A DNA stretch of 64,000 nt from Ambrosia x helenae (Eukaryota; Streptophyta; Magnoliopsida; Asterales; Asteraceae). The DNA lies in the NCBI GenBank assembly GCA_030844895.1, contig JAUTDX010000231.1, positions 183,501-247,500 of the forward strand. The letters run 5' to 3'. This document shows, one piece after another, positions 34,845 to 46,155 of this stretch; within the stretch, counting starts at the first letter, position 1; each line of letters opens with the position of its first letter. A program made the position numbers and the translations under genes. The notes below the pieces were generated by a model. It saw only the letters and a program-made list of their open reading frames with translations, did not search any database and was not told the origin of the DNA.

Positions 34845-35485
34845 CGTAAGCATTCAATTTTAGTTTTTTTGGTTTATATTTATTTTGGTTGTTCTAGCCG
34901 TCATATTCGGCTAGAACCTTTTAGTTTCAACACTAAGGTTTGTTTGATTTTGATTCATAAACTTATGTGAAACGGTTATGAGATCCATTTATTTTAGTGG
35001 TTTGTTTGTGTGATTCTTGTTTGTAATACGGATTCAATCCGGAAAATATTAGATGATTAATAAACCTGATCAACTTATTAATTTTTCTAATAAAGTTCAT
35101 CAATATTTAAAACCTTAATCAAGTTTTAGTTTTTGATACAAGGAACAAATAATATTTTGAGTTTGTCTATGAACCCAAAATTATTATAGATTCACATGAT
35201 CTAGTTAAACATTCCGAACGGCGTGAGTGTTTAATTATAATTGATACTTCTATCACGCAACCCGCACACTGAGATCCGAACGGCGTGAGCTTGGAGTAGA
35301 GGGTTGGCTCTAATCAACGAACTGCGCTTAGTTAGACTTTAGGTGGAGTGGATGTCCGAACGACGTGACGTCTAGTATTGATACAAACTATTAATTAAAA
35401 CTTAAAATGATCATTGCACCGTGACCGTTAATGATCGTAAGCCAACAATAATTATGTATTTATTTGCTGGATTCGACACCCAACA
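34845..35485 (+). repeat. A1 3' LTR, right part
   Basis: It continues the LTR after the MULE. Three CCGAACG(G/A)CGTGA motifs lie at about 35214, 35275 and 35356. It ends in the same 30 bp as the 5' LTR (35457-35486). The preceding 80 bp do not match the 5' LTR. CCAACAATAATTAT occurs at 35442-35455 and again at 35480-35493, bracketing the shared tail. Confidence 0.6.
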
Positions 35486-35486
35486 A

Positions 35487-35597
35487 TAATTATACTTGAT
35501 GATATGAAGCAAACAATTAAATTTGTTTATAGTTTGAATCTTGAATATAATTTGTAGGTAAAATTTGTTCAAGTGTATTTTTATCACCAGTGATATT

Positions 35598-35602
<5 letters not shown>
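35487..35602. other. AT-rich flank and left LINE target duplication
   Basis: No gene. Positions 35591-35602 are TGATATTGGATT, the left TSD of the following LINE. Confidence 0.7.
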
Positions 35603-35628
<26 letters not shown>

Positions 35629-38082
35629 GATTAAAAATCTCAGCTTCATTCCAGGACAAAGAAAATTACATTAAGATAGCGGGCAAGCGGGCAACAAGCT
35701 GCGCCGCCACCCCTTTCTGGATAGCAAATCCTAATCTACTAAAAACATAACCATGTCCACCCGTAGCCGAGACACTACTGTGAATAACCCGCTGGACCCT
35801 GGTCAGGAAACGGGTAGCCTCCGGTGCCAATGAACCAAAGGTGTCAAAAGCCAAAGGTACAAAAACGTGTTGGTTCTCCTCGCAGGCTTTAGCATGTTTT
35901 TCTACCTTCTTTGCCTCTGCTTTTCGGACCGCTTGCCCTGCAACAAAGCCACTATCCCTCAACCCAACTAGGGGAGATACACCCGTCAGGTCAACACAAG
36001 CATGCTTCCCCCCGGACCACCCAAAGACAAGGAGATCTGCTGGTCGTAGGGTGGATCTCCCTTCTGCTGGATCCGAGAGGAAGTTTACAGGGGCCTCCTT
36101 CTTGGCTGAGATCCCAGCCCGTCTTAAAATGTCCCACAGAATGTCTCGAACCCAATCATGCCGATATTTAAAACCGGGCAACTCCTTACAATGGACCGCG
36201 TGTTCCCCGTATTCATCCAGGCAGGCCTTACGGCACATCGGACAGATGTCATCCTCCTGGTACATTGGGATCATCAGACGATATTTAAGAATGGCCCTGT
36301 ATTCAATAGCGGACATGCTTTGGCCTAAACCTTCGATCGGGATAACAGTTAGGAAATCTTGGACGTGGGGGGTTTGCAGGCATTCAATAACTGCCCTCTG
36401 ACGGGGGGACAGACCAAAAACTTCACCCAGGTTCTGAGCGATTTTGCCATAAAGGGCATTCGCCAAAGTTTTCTGAGGCTTTGGGGGGGCGGTGTCCTTG
36501 TTAGAAAAACCGCCGATATCAAAACCTGGGAGATAGTCATTTAGCTTTTCGAGGGCCTGCACGTAGTCCAAGTCTGCGCCGAAAACCCCGCTATTTCGTA
36601 GGATGTGGTCTTGAAGATTCCAGGACTGAGCCCGTGACGCCACAAACGCATACATGCCGACATCCTTCGCAGAGAGGAGCCCTAATCCTCCCACACGCAT
36701 CGGCAAAGACGCCATCCGCCATTGTAGGTCACCAAAGAAAGGCCCCCCACATACCACTATGTCTTCAATGGCTTCCCGTAAACCCTTGTCAAAACATGAT
36801 ACTGCTTCATCCATCATGGAGGGTTGGCAGGTCCGTAACCCAAAAAGCAACTTAGCAACCCCCATACATGACCTGAGCAGGAGGAGTTCACTCTGGGGAT
36901 CCCTAAGGCAGGGCAAGAGTTGCATGAGTTCAACAGCGCGCGATGCCCTCCGCTTTGCCAATCCGCGGATAAAATAAGGGTCACGGCTAACAGCCCCTCC
37001 GAGGAGCTTCACCCCTTTTTCTGGCCTACCAATCCCGCTGGGAAAAAGCCCCTCCTGAAGTTTCACCCCATTACAAGACGGCCAAAAAACCTCTGTTTTC
37101 TTAATATTAAGCTGAAGCCCCAAGGATGGCCCCTCTAGCCGGATAATGTCTAAGGCTTTAGCAACTTCGGTGGCCTCACCAATAATCGTCCCATCGTCCA
37201 GGTACCACGCATGAAATGGGAGTTTACACATTTCTTGTACCCGGAGAACCATAGGGTGTAAAGCAAGGGCGAAAAGGAGGGGGCCTAAAGGGTCCCCCTG
37301 CTGAACCCCCGTGGTGGCCCCTATATAGTCATTACCAACATACAACCTAGCTGGCTGGGCATATAGGAACTGGACCCATAAATAGATAGACGGGCAACGT
37401 TGATGGACCTCTCGAAGAAGGGCAGTGCGGTCGATCATATTAAAGGCGTTCGAAAAATCTACCGTGAGCATAGCCAAGGACCCGTCCGCATGGAAGGAGC
37501 TTAAGAACCTGTTCGCGCTGTGAAGCACCGCCTCCGCCCCATTGGGTGTACCCACCCCAAATTGAAAGTCCCCAAGGTACTTAGCCATTTCCTTCCCAAC
37601 CTTCCTCATAGCCACTTTAGAAACTAATCTGCGCCAAATGGCCCCTACGGCAATGGGCCGAATCCCGTTATCAGGTTTCAATAAAGGGGTGAGGGGGGCC
37701 GAAGAAACAAATTCAGCTAGAACCCTTGGGCACAAACCCCCTAGCCAAAGGTTGACGACTTCAGTAATAGCTGAGAGCAACCCCGTGGAAGTCACTGACC
37801 CTTCTCCAGTAAGAGCGTCTACCAAGTGTTGGGCCCTCAAACCGTCCCTCCCACAAGAAGTCCCTTTAGGGAAAGACCGGAGACAACCAAGCACACAATC
37901 CATATCCACAATAAGGGCGGGCATGACGTCAGAGTTGGCGGGCAGGGACGGAGGAGGCATCACCGGATGTTTGTCAATAAGGGCGTTCATGGTAGATTCC
38001 CCAAAAGGAGCAACCCCACTGGAACACAACACCTTGACAGCAGCTGTGAAGTGACCATCCCTAACTTTTCTTAGGCATTGTT
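35603..38082 (-). mobile_element. 5'-truncated LINE with RT and restriction-like-endonuclease-like tail
   Basis: Read on the minus strand, the element ends in about 26 A residues (T run to 35628) and is flanked by a 12-bp TSD, TGATATTGGATT, at 35591-35602 and 38083-38094. Its 5' end is cut within the open frame at 38082. A poly(A) tail, variable TSD and 5' truncation are hallmarks of target-primed reverse transcription. The frame is still open, so the insertion is recent. Confidence 0.92.
35666..38082 (-). CDS. Non-LTR reverse transcriptase (partial at 5' end)
   Basis: About 805 codons remain, starting mid-protein at FTAAVKVL. RT motifs: GTSCGRDGLRAQHL, GIRPIAVGAIWRRLVSK, MLTVDFSNAFNMIDR, GVQQGDPLGPLLFALA and the catalytic WYLDDGTIIG (about 37185-37206, YLDD instead of YADD), then a thumb region. 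A CCHC-type knuckle CPMCRKACLDEYGEHAVHC lies at about 36187-36242, followed by YRHDWVRDIL and LRPADLLVFGW...CVDLTGVSP. The knuckle, RHD helix and PAD...D pattern matches the order seen in R2-type elements that use a restriction-like endonuclease. The N-terminal part, where an APE endonuclease or DNA-binding fingers would be, is missing. RT function is certain; the endonuclease call is inference. Confidence 0.85.
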
Positions 38083-38094
38083 TGATATTGGATT

Positions 38095-38339
38095 GAAAAA
38101 AAAAAAAAGAAATACAACTGAATATGCGTGGAAGTCTACACTTTCTTCACAACCATCTACTATTCTACTCCCCAATGCAGTCACAAGTCAACCACCTTCA
38201 CCAAAGAACTAACCCACCTCTGCTGCCACCACCAAGTGTTGTTTGTCGCTACCACCACCATTTATGTTACTGTCTCCATCACAGGTCACTACCATCACCA
38301 ACAGACACCATACTTACAAACAAATCTAATTGGTAATCA
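38095..38339. other. Spacer between two LINEs
   Basis: No gene. An A-rich run at 38095-38108 is followed by CACCA-rich DNA whose short open frames look spurious. Confidence 0.6.
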
Positions 38340-38353
38340 ACATGTATACATTT

Positions 38354-39198
38354 TTTTTTTGAACCGCGAACTTTTATTAAAAAATAGAAACCGGGCCAGC
38401 TAGACGCTGGAACCACGACAAGTTACATGAACACATCTCGAATGTTAAATCAGACCATCTATGCCAATCAATGTTACAAAATTTAGATCTACTCATTATC
38501 CATAAGAACGAGTTTTGTTTAATAAGATCCGCCGTCCTATTGAAATGGATGTGATGGTTGTTGAAAGTCTTCTCGTTCCTTGCCTTCCATATCTCCCAAG
38601 CCGTCACCATTAAAATCGCTCCTATCATCTTCTTCCACTTCTTTGATCCTTTCAAGTCTCTAGGCATGCCAAGAAGTTGAAGGATAGAAACGTCTCCGGA
38701 TGGAAAAGGGATTTTAAGCCAAACCAAAATCGTCCACCATATGGATTTAGCTATCCAACAATCCCACATGATATGTTCAACCGTTTCCTCCCGTAGCCCA
38801 CACCGGGGACATAACATGTCTCTCACATTCACGCCATGATGTGCAAGATTAGTTTTAGACGGAATACGGTTAAGCCGGCCCTCCATGAGAAAAGATTGAT
38901 TTTTGGTGGAACCCAATTGTTCCATAGGTCCCATTCAACGTTGTCGCTATTCTTTGTAGCTTCATGAATTTTATACCTCAACCCGGCTACTGACAAATTT
39001 TCAATCTCGGCACCTTTCCATCTCCAAGAGTCCTTCCCACCTTTCACCAATATTCTGTCAAGCAATTGATGTAACAATCCATATTGTTGCTTTTCCATCT
39101 CAAAATTAGGTTCATGCAGCCAATTCCAAACCCATTTGTACTGGATGACCCAAAACCACGTGGTCACTCACCTTAGCTTGTTTATTGCAAGCAATCTT
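38354..39198 (-). mobile_element. L1-type LINE fragment, 5'-truncated
   Basis: TSDs ACATGTATACATTT (38340-38353) and ACATATATACATTT (39199-39212) differ at one base. The minus-strand 3' end is A-rich (T run from 38351). The element keeps only the 3' end of an L1 ORF2. Confidence 0.88.
38377..39167 (-). pseudogene. L1 ORF2 C-terminus (RT zinc-binding domain)
   Basis: Two overlapping frames carry the C-terminal zinc-binding domain found after RT in plant L1s: WNNWVPPKINLFSWRAGL in the first (ending near 38880), then NRIPSKTNL, CPRCGLREETVEHIMWDC and AWEIWKARNEKTFNN in the second. One frameshift separates them. RT and endonuclease domains are lost, so this copy is dead. Confidence 0.88.
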
Positions 39199-39212
39199 AC
39201 ATATATACATTT

Positions 39213-40127
39213 GACTTGTTCGAAACGGCCATCTTTATGAATTTCATTTAGAAAGAAAAAAAACAAATCTTATTCGTTGGACGTTGAAGTCTGGAAGTAG
39301 CACTACTAATCGCTTAGAGCATTCCCAGTACCATCATCTTCGTATCTATAATTACATTAAAAATCATTACTTTTTCCCTCGTCTTTTTTTCTTAAACAAA
39401 AGATTAAATTTTCATTTCTTATAACTTGCGAAGTTAAATAATATTTTTTTTATATTTTATCATTACCTTTTTCTATCTTCCACTCATAACTACTTTCAAA
39501 TAATTATAAAGTGTGAACAATGTCTCTTTAAAATTTAGTGATTAACAAGTTTACCATTTTTTTTACATGCAAGGGATTTAAGATTCGATTTATAACTACA
39601 CCGAACAAACACATCTTCCTTTAAACTCTATTGGTATTGTGGAACAACTATGTAGACTAGAATGTGAGGTACGTACTTGCAGCATTGAAAATATCCTTAG
39701 GTACAAACGCAATCAATTAACTTTAGACTTTATTGTTTTAATCTTTTTTTCATTTCACACGTCATTTATATAAAAAGCAACCAAATATGTTATGATTATG
39801 ATAGATTCTAAAACAAAAAAAATGATATGATTATGTTTGATTTCAAACCAATCCTTTTAGTGTACGAGGGTTGGCGATGTGGGAGTCAGGTAGGTCTCGG
39901 TTACCTCCCTACCTGATCGGCTAAACCACTCCGGGTGTCGTGGGTAGGGTGGTTTGGGTAGGTCTCGCTGTTTATACAGGTCGAGTCGTGTATCTCATGA
40001 ATGGTGGAGTTTTTTAACCGTTGGGACCATATTTGACCGTTAGGCCACCTGCAACAACCGCCACTCCAACCGATTCAGACCTGCTTCTGGATCTCAATAA
40101 GAAACCATTGAAAGTGATATGCGGGGG
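39213..40127. other. Region without a recognised gene
   Basis: AT-rich DNA to about 39850, then a GC-richer 270 bp with repeated GGTAGGTCTCG (39889, 39957) that may belong to an older element. It ends at the GGGGG duplication of D (40123-40127). Nothing else could be supported. Confidence 0.55.
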
Positions 40128-40308
40128 TGTAACGTTTCGTATTTTTATCTATCTTGTCATAATAGTTATTTAATAAAATCCTATGGATCTCGACGTTTTA
40201 GTGTATTTTAAAAATTTTCGTAACATTTTTATCATATTATATTCATGATATATATATATATATATATTATTGTTTTTATATAGAAATTACAAAAAAATAA
40301 ATAAATGC

Positions 40309-40390
40309 TCAGGCCGGGACTCGAACCTGCGCCTGAGCCGGGTCATGAAACAACACACCACACACAAACCAACTGCACCAGCAGCATCTT
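40309..40390 (-). other. tRNA-like module in D (minus strand)
   Basis: On the minus strand an A-box TGGTGCAGTTGG (40369-40380) and a perfect B-box GGTTCGAGTCC (40317-40327) are about 40 bp apart. Confidence 0.55.
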
Positions 40391-41197
40391 GTTGTTATAG
40401 TTTGAAAATAATATCCTTTAAACATACTTTAAATTCATAGTCAAATCCTAAAACTCAACACCCATCAACGAGGATCATTTGAATCTCATAATACCGCGTC
40501 TTTCGATCTGGAAATGGAAACCAGACTAATTGATTGACCAATTGCGTATTATACACGCCCTATTACACAACATCATTCCATATAATCGTGCATTTACACG
40601 TTCATAATAAAAACGTGGTCAAACTTTCCAAATCGATTAATCCGTAGGTTATACTATAAATTGAACATTCGAATTGTAACTAAGAGTGCCGAAAAACAAT
40701 CCCTCATCTTCATATTCTGTAATTCCCCCGTTCATAGCCTGATTCGTTCGTGTTTTGACTTTTCTGTTGACCAACATAATCGAACTCTACAACCCTTGTA
40801 AGTAATGATTTATTTCATGGTTTTATTCCTTGTTTCAGTCCGACCAATAACCCTATGATTACAAGGGTTATTGGTTGGTAATTCGTGCAATTAGAAAAGC
40901 TAGGGTTCGAAGTATGTTTGGGGGAAGATGATAATGAACTTTATCGTTTTTATTTAAAATAGAAAGAAAATAAACACCAATTGATCCACATATTGATGCG
41001 TGGTTGAAAACCCCGCCTCTATCGAATCTAAAATGGTGCTTTTACATGATTATTTGAAACGGAATATAGCACTTTGATTTGATTTGATGTTTCAGGTTAA
41101 AAGCGCTTATTGAGTGAAGTTTACACAATGTTAGAGCAAAAGATTGGAGTTGAGAAGCATTGGGAGAAAGAAGGCCATGAAAAGTATAATGAAGGTT

Positions 41198-41280
41198 CTG
41201 GCCATCTCTGACGGCAAACATACTGTCTCTGACGCCATCGCCGTACCTGACGACAGTCTTGCCGTCTCTGACGGTGCCAT
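41198..41280 (+). repeat. A2 LTR word cluster: GTCTCTGACGGC
   Basis: Five variants of C(A/G)TCTCTGACGGC or CCGTACCTGACG in 80 bp. The reverse complement, GCCGTCAGAGACGGC, is the word of the internal array at 45949. Copy in the 3' LTR at 48616-48698. Confidence 0.7.
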
Positions 41281-41561
41281 ATGACAAGACTTGGTCAACA
41301 CAGAATTTAATGCAATTTTTAATTGCTTTGATGGGAGTTTGACTAGAGAATTTGGGGGGACTTGAGATTTGGTTCATCATTCATTTTATCATCTTTATCA
41401 TCCTACATCCATCCTTTGATTACCTTGGGAAGAAAAATGTTGAAGATTCAATAACACAAATTAATGAAGAACATCATGGCCATGTTAGGCTAAATCTTTT
41501 GTATCACACCTAGGAAGTAAACAATTGAAGTTTTAGGGTTTAACATTTGGGTATTTCTTTA

Positions 41562-41993
41562 AACTTTTAATTGTGTGATTGTGTGTTTGAATTAATTGTA
41601 TTAGATTGCGATTAATCTGATGTTGAATTCATTTTAGTTAATTGATCTTGTGCCAATTTCTAATGTCATGAACATGTTTTCTTGCTTTAATACAGACATA
41701 GGGTTGTATGTTCTAGGTAATGAAGTGTAGTTTAGTCCATCTCTGATGTTGATGAAACTTGACACCTAAGCCTATTGAACTTTTAATTGTGTGATTGTGT
41801 GTTTGAATTAATTGTATTAGATTGCGATTAATCTGATGTTGAATTCATTTTAGTTAATTGATCTTGTGTTAATTTTTAATGTCATGAACATGTTTTCTTG
41901 CTCTAATATAGACATAGGGTTGTATGTTCTAGGTAATGAATGTAGTTTAGTCCATCTCTGATGTTGATGAAACTTGACACCTAAGCCTATTGA
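41562..41993 (+). repeat. 216-bp tandem duplication in A2 LTR
   Basis: AACTTTTAATTGTGTG starts at 41562 and again at 41778; the two copies are nearly identical. The 3' LTR has the same pair, starting at 48980 and 49196, so the duplication predates this insertion. Confidence 0.92.
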
Positions 41994-42350
41994 ACAATCA
42001 CCCCGTTAACACCAATTTCACTACATTTGTTTGATCCATTTGTGAAAACCTTAGACTTCACTTGTTGAAACCTAGGCGTGATCCTCTTAATTAAAATTGT
42101 TTACAATCCACATTACTTTTCACTTTTATAATTTCAATTCAAGTTTTATTATAACAACCACAATCCTTTCAAATCAATTCTTAAATGACAACTTGCACTT
42201 TTCATAGTTAATTAGCACCTTCATAAGCAACACCGTTTAATCAACTAAATAATATCCACTAACCACACGCTCCTTGGATTGATACCCTACTTATCCAGTC
42301 TACTTAGGTTAATTACGTTTTGTATGAACCGTGACGACCGACTCATCAAA

Positions 42351-42368
42351 TGGCGCCGTTGCCGGGGA
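42351..42368 (+). promoter_or_regulatory. A2 primer binding site (tRNA-Asp type)
   Basis: Identical to the A1 site at 111-128. Confidence 0.92.
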
Positions 42369-42493
42369 GCTAGTGAGCTTAGTGTTTAGAGATTAGTTGA
42401 TTTTGTGATAATCTGTTTAATTGATTGTTTGGTTTATTCTCTATTTTTTCTTTATTACGCGGGTGTGTTATTTGTGTAGTTTACAAGTAGTGC

Positions 42494-44943
42494 ATGCGTA
42501 CAAGACATTCGGGGAGGACATCTCCTTTAGTGTTTGAACCGGAAATTGAAAGGGTAGCAAGAAGAAACCGACAACACCAATTAGAGGTGCCACTTGCCTC
42601 TAATTCACCACTACAACATCCACTTCAAACCAATCCATTGGAAACATGGACCACCATCAAAACCCTTCGGGTAGCAATAACCGAAGACCACATACACCAA
42701 CACACCCACTAAACACCCAAAATCAAAACCAAAACCCCTTCTACAACCAACCTCAAAACAACCGGAATCCAAATAACCGTGTCTCTAACCAACAACCTCC
42801 TATTCTAAACCGCCCCAATCCCGCATTTGAACCAAACAACCGGAACCAAGAGGGTTACTATGAGTCTTTTAACCCCAACATTGATGAATTAAGGGCAAAT
42901 ATCAATGATGATGACCCGTTTAGTGTTCCCGGATATGCGTCACCGGATTGCGTAAGTGTTCACAGTTATCACACGGGTGATGAGGAAAACTCAGATAATG
43001 GATTTGGGCGTGAAGATGATTGGGTTAGAGGAAGCGTGTATGGAGATGAAAACGGGTACCAAAGTGATTTTGGTGTAGAGAATGGTAATTGGAGTTACGG
43101 GTATATTAGTGAGGATGGGAACAACTATCAAGCTCCAAGAAGACAACAACCTCCAAGGAACCAAAACAACAACAACAACCGCAACTGGGTTCCTAACTAT
43201 GTGGGTCGAATGGACCAAAGAAACCAAAGGCAACCTCCACCAAGAGACCAAGAGGTTGATGCTCCAAGAAGAAGGTCTCAAGCTCCAATGCAAGGGGTTA
43301 ACGGTCGGTTTAGACCAACAATCACTGAAAATGAATCACCTCTTGTTCCACCACCTCGGGGAAGACGAACTTTCGATTGCAAGCCGAACTACATCAACAT
43401 TCTTCCTCACTTCCATGGGATGGCTACCGAAGACCCTTATGGTCATCTTTCCGAATTCACGGCCCTTTGTAGCACCATGGGAGGTCACAATTTCTCTCAA
43501 GATGAAGTGAGGTTGAGGTTGTTTCGGTTTTCTCTCAAGGACAAGGCAAAACATTGGTTCCTCACTTTGCCTTCACATAGCATTTACACTTGGGAAGTGA
43601 TGCAACAAGCATTCTTGGATGAATATTTCCCTAGTTCCAAAACGGAAAATGCTCGGTTGGAAATCCGTTCTTTTCAGCAACTACCGGGTGAGCTTCTCCA
43701 TGAGTCCTTCACCCGTTTTAAAGAAATGCTTCAAAAATGCCCACATCACAAGATTGACTTGTGGGAACAAGTCAATTGCTTTGTAAATGGGTTGAGCAAG
43801 GAGGAGCGGAAGTATTTGAAGTCCACAAGCAATGGGACTTTATTATCCAATCCGGAACAACAAGATTGGGATTTTTTGAAACTAATGGCAAGGAATTCAA
43901 AAGTGGAAGAGTCGGCCGATCGAAGAACTAAGTACCCGGTCTCTAAGTCTCTTCCCGATTTAGATTCAAGCTCTATAGACCGGATTTCTCTATTAGAAAG
44001 AGAGTTGGCAAAGATGAAGAAACGGGAGGTGTCGGCGGTACAATACCCGGTTTGTGATGATTATGGAGATTTGGGGCACAAGGCTAGTGAGTGCCCCGGT
44101 GATATGGGTCAAACTACCGAGGAGGTGAATCAAGTGTATGGGGAAAGGAAGTATGACATGAACTCCAACACTTATCATGCGGGCTTGAGAAACCATCTTA
44201 ACTTTAGGTATGGCAATGCTTCTAATCAAATGAACCCGAATTTTCAATCGGGTAATCAAGGCGGTGGTGGGCAATATCAAGGTCGCCAAGGGGGTAATCA
44301 AGGTGGTTACTAAAGAAACAACTACAATCAAGGTGGTAACCAAGGGTACAACAATCGTGACAATAATTACCAATGGGGTTACAACCAAGGCGGCTCTTCA
44401 AGCAATCAAGGAAATTCTTTGGGAAGTCAAGGTGGTGATGAGTCTTTGAGTTCAAAGATGGATGCCTTAATGAACATGATGAAAGAGAACAACAAGGCAA
44501 ATGAGGTGAGAGATAAGTCTCATGAAGCACTAGTGAGACAAGTGGGTCAACTTGCTGAAGATGTGGCTCAATTGAAAGGAAGCCATGGGAAGCTTCCAAG
44601 TGATACTACTATAAACCCACAACATCAAGCATCGAGCTCAAAGAACACTCAAAGCGTGCACATAAACGCGGTAAGTTTTATTTTGAATGATAAGGTTGTG
44701 GGTAATGAAACAACTCCACCACAACAATTTGTTGATGGTGTGGTGGAGGAGGTTAGTAGTGATGATGAGCAGGAAGAGGAAAATATTTCGCAAAATAATT
44801 TTGAAGTTAAAAATTATAAAAAATCTTTTTGCGAAAATTGCTTAAATGAGATGGCTACTAAGACAAGTGTGGGGATGGAGACTAATACCATCCCATACCC
44901 TGCAGCTTTAGTAGACCCAAATAATGTGTCAAATATTTATAAG
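42494..44943 (+). pseudogene. A2 Gag, broken by a frameshift and a stop
   Basis: ATG 42494 opens MRTRHSGRTSP...EPEIERVARRNR, a typical start for this lineage. A frame change near 42640 leads into the main frame (42646 on). An asparagine/glutamine-rich segment (42700-43320) precedes the capsid domain (NILPHFHGMATEDP, KAKHWFLTLPSHSIYTW, FLDEYFP; about 43390-43800). A knuckle-like CDDYGDLGHKASEC (44053-44094) has tyrosine in place of the second cysteine. A TAA at 44311 interrupts the frame; the same frame then continues through glycine/asparagine repeats and a coiled coil (SKMDALMNMMKENNK) to TGA at 44944. Not functional as it stands. Confidence 0.88.
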
Positions 44944-45873
44944 TGAAGCCCACCAAAGGACGAAAGGTGGGAAAATTTTAAACAGGTCAAAATAAATTTA
45001 CCACTTATTGATGCTATTGAAAACGTTCCTGCTCATGTCGAATGTGTGAAAGAGTTGAGCAACCAAAACAAGCACAAAAAGGTCCCCGAACACTTAGGGG
45101 CACATGTTCGTGCTGTTTTGTCGGGTGCTCTTCCCCCTAAACTTCAAGATCCAGGAGCCTCATTGATTCCAATTCAGGTTGGAGAATTTAAAATAGAAAG
45201 GGCACTCCTAGATCTTGGAGCATGTGTGAGTATATTGCCTGGGAGTTTGTTTGACCAATACGAATTTGGTTCACTACATGAAATTAACACCACGGTGGTG
45301 TTAGCTGATCAGACTCCCACGCATCCAAGGGGGATGGTGAATGATGTGTTGGTGAAGGTAGAGGATTTCTACTACCCAGTTGATTTTTTGGTGGTAGACT
45401 ATGTAAGTAGTGCTAAAAACACACAACCCACCGTTATACTGGGTAGGCCGTTCCTAGCAACTGCGCATGCTATTATAAATTGTGCTAATGGAACGGTACA
45501 CATGAAGTTTGGTGACCGTGAGTTATGTTTAAATGTATATCCAAATTTGTCTAACTCGGTTGTTGATGAGAAATGTCCCAAAAATGACATTTTTGATAGT
45601 GGTGGCCCTCTTGTAAAAGAGGATCACCCAAAAGAGGATTTTTGTGTGGTTAACAGGTTTGGAGCAGTCAAGAATAGCACGGTGAAAGGAAGAAAGACGA
45701 AGTGGAAGAAACCGCCTGATTTGGACAATGAAACAAGAACGGAAAAGATGGTTTACCCGGTTAGGAACACCTTAAAGGACCTACCAGAACGTAGGAGGGT
45801 TGCATCTTTAGAGGCGGAGGGAGGAAGACATCCAACTCGACCACCACGAGGGTATTGTATTTGGTCTAGCTGA
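44944..45873 (+). pseudogene. A2 aspartic protease
   Basis: The same frame continues after the TGA with KINLPLIDAIENVP, the usual lead into protease. The active site is LLDLGACVSILP (DLGA at 45211-45222), the Athila/Tat variant of D-S/T-G-A. The flap and hydrophobic ILGRPFLATAHAIIN motif follow. The protease would cut Gag. The frame ends at 45873 without any RT, so pol was lost between here and the GGGAGGCAACCC block 24 bp downstream. Confidence 0.85.
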
Positions 45874-45875
45874 AG

Positions 45876-45909
45876 ACCCTAAAACTTAGCGCTTTCGGGA
45901 GGCAACCCA
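45876..45909 (+). other. Conserved post-coding block with GGGAGGCAACCC (A2)
   Basis: GGGAGGCAACCC at 45897-45908 with GCGCT just upstream, as in A1 at 1648-1684. Confidence 0.65.
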
Positions 45910-45948
45910 AAAAAAATAAATAAATAAAATAAATAAATAAATTTGCAC

Positions 45949-46155
45949 AGCAGCCGCCGTCAGAGACGGCCACTCATGTTCCAGACGACCAAAGTGGCGG
46001 CAGACGCCAGCCAAACGGCCCAAACACAGCCAGCCGCCGTCAGAGACGGCACTGCATCTACCCAGACGCTCCAACTCGCGGCAAACGGCTGCCAAACGCC
46101 CCTTTTCTAATCAGCCGCCGTCAGCGACGGCGGCCCCAGCCGTCAGATATGGCCA
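45949..46155 (+). repeat. A2 word array: GCCGTCAGAGACGGC
   Basis: Three copies of CCGCCGTCAG(A/C)GACGGC and about eight partial forms (CCAGACG, GCGGCAAACGGC, GCCAAACG) in 200 bp. It starts 40 bp after the GGGAGGCAACCC block, the same place where A1 has its different ACCCGG word. Confidence 0.8.

Larger units (their letters stand above)
1..35485 (+). mobile_element. A1: Athila/Tat-like Ty3 retrotransposon, non-autonomous, host of the nest
   Basis: The element begins outside the window. It has an LTR tail, a tRNA-Asp-type primer binding site, a gag, no protease, reverse transcriptase or integrase, a purine-rich tract and a 3' LTR. The 3' LTR starts at 3859, is interrupted at 4386 by MULE M, and resumes at 34845. 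Its own sequence is only about 5 kb; the rest of the span is later insertions. Lack of pol means it depended on an autonomous relative. The right end near 35485 is chosen because it matches the last 30 bp of the 5' LTR, but sequence further upstream in the two LTRs does not align, so the pairing is not certain. Confidence 0.75.
40994..42348 (+). repeat. A2 5' LTR
   Basis: It contains a small word cluster (41198-41280), a 216-bp tandem duplication (41562-41993), and ends ACGACCGACTCATCA two bases before the PBS. Confidence 0.95.

Noticed and set aside
35666..38032. A bacterial-type group II intron or retron reverse transcriptase
   Set aside because: Poly(A) tail, target duplication and 5' truncation show a eukaryotic non-LTR element, and the motifs match LINE RTs.
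35841..38074. Plus-strand frames up to 186 codons across the LINE
   Set aside because: They are antisense shadows of the GC-rich RT frame.
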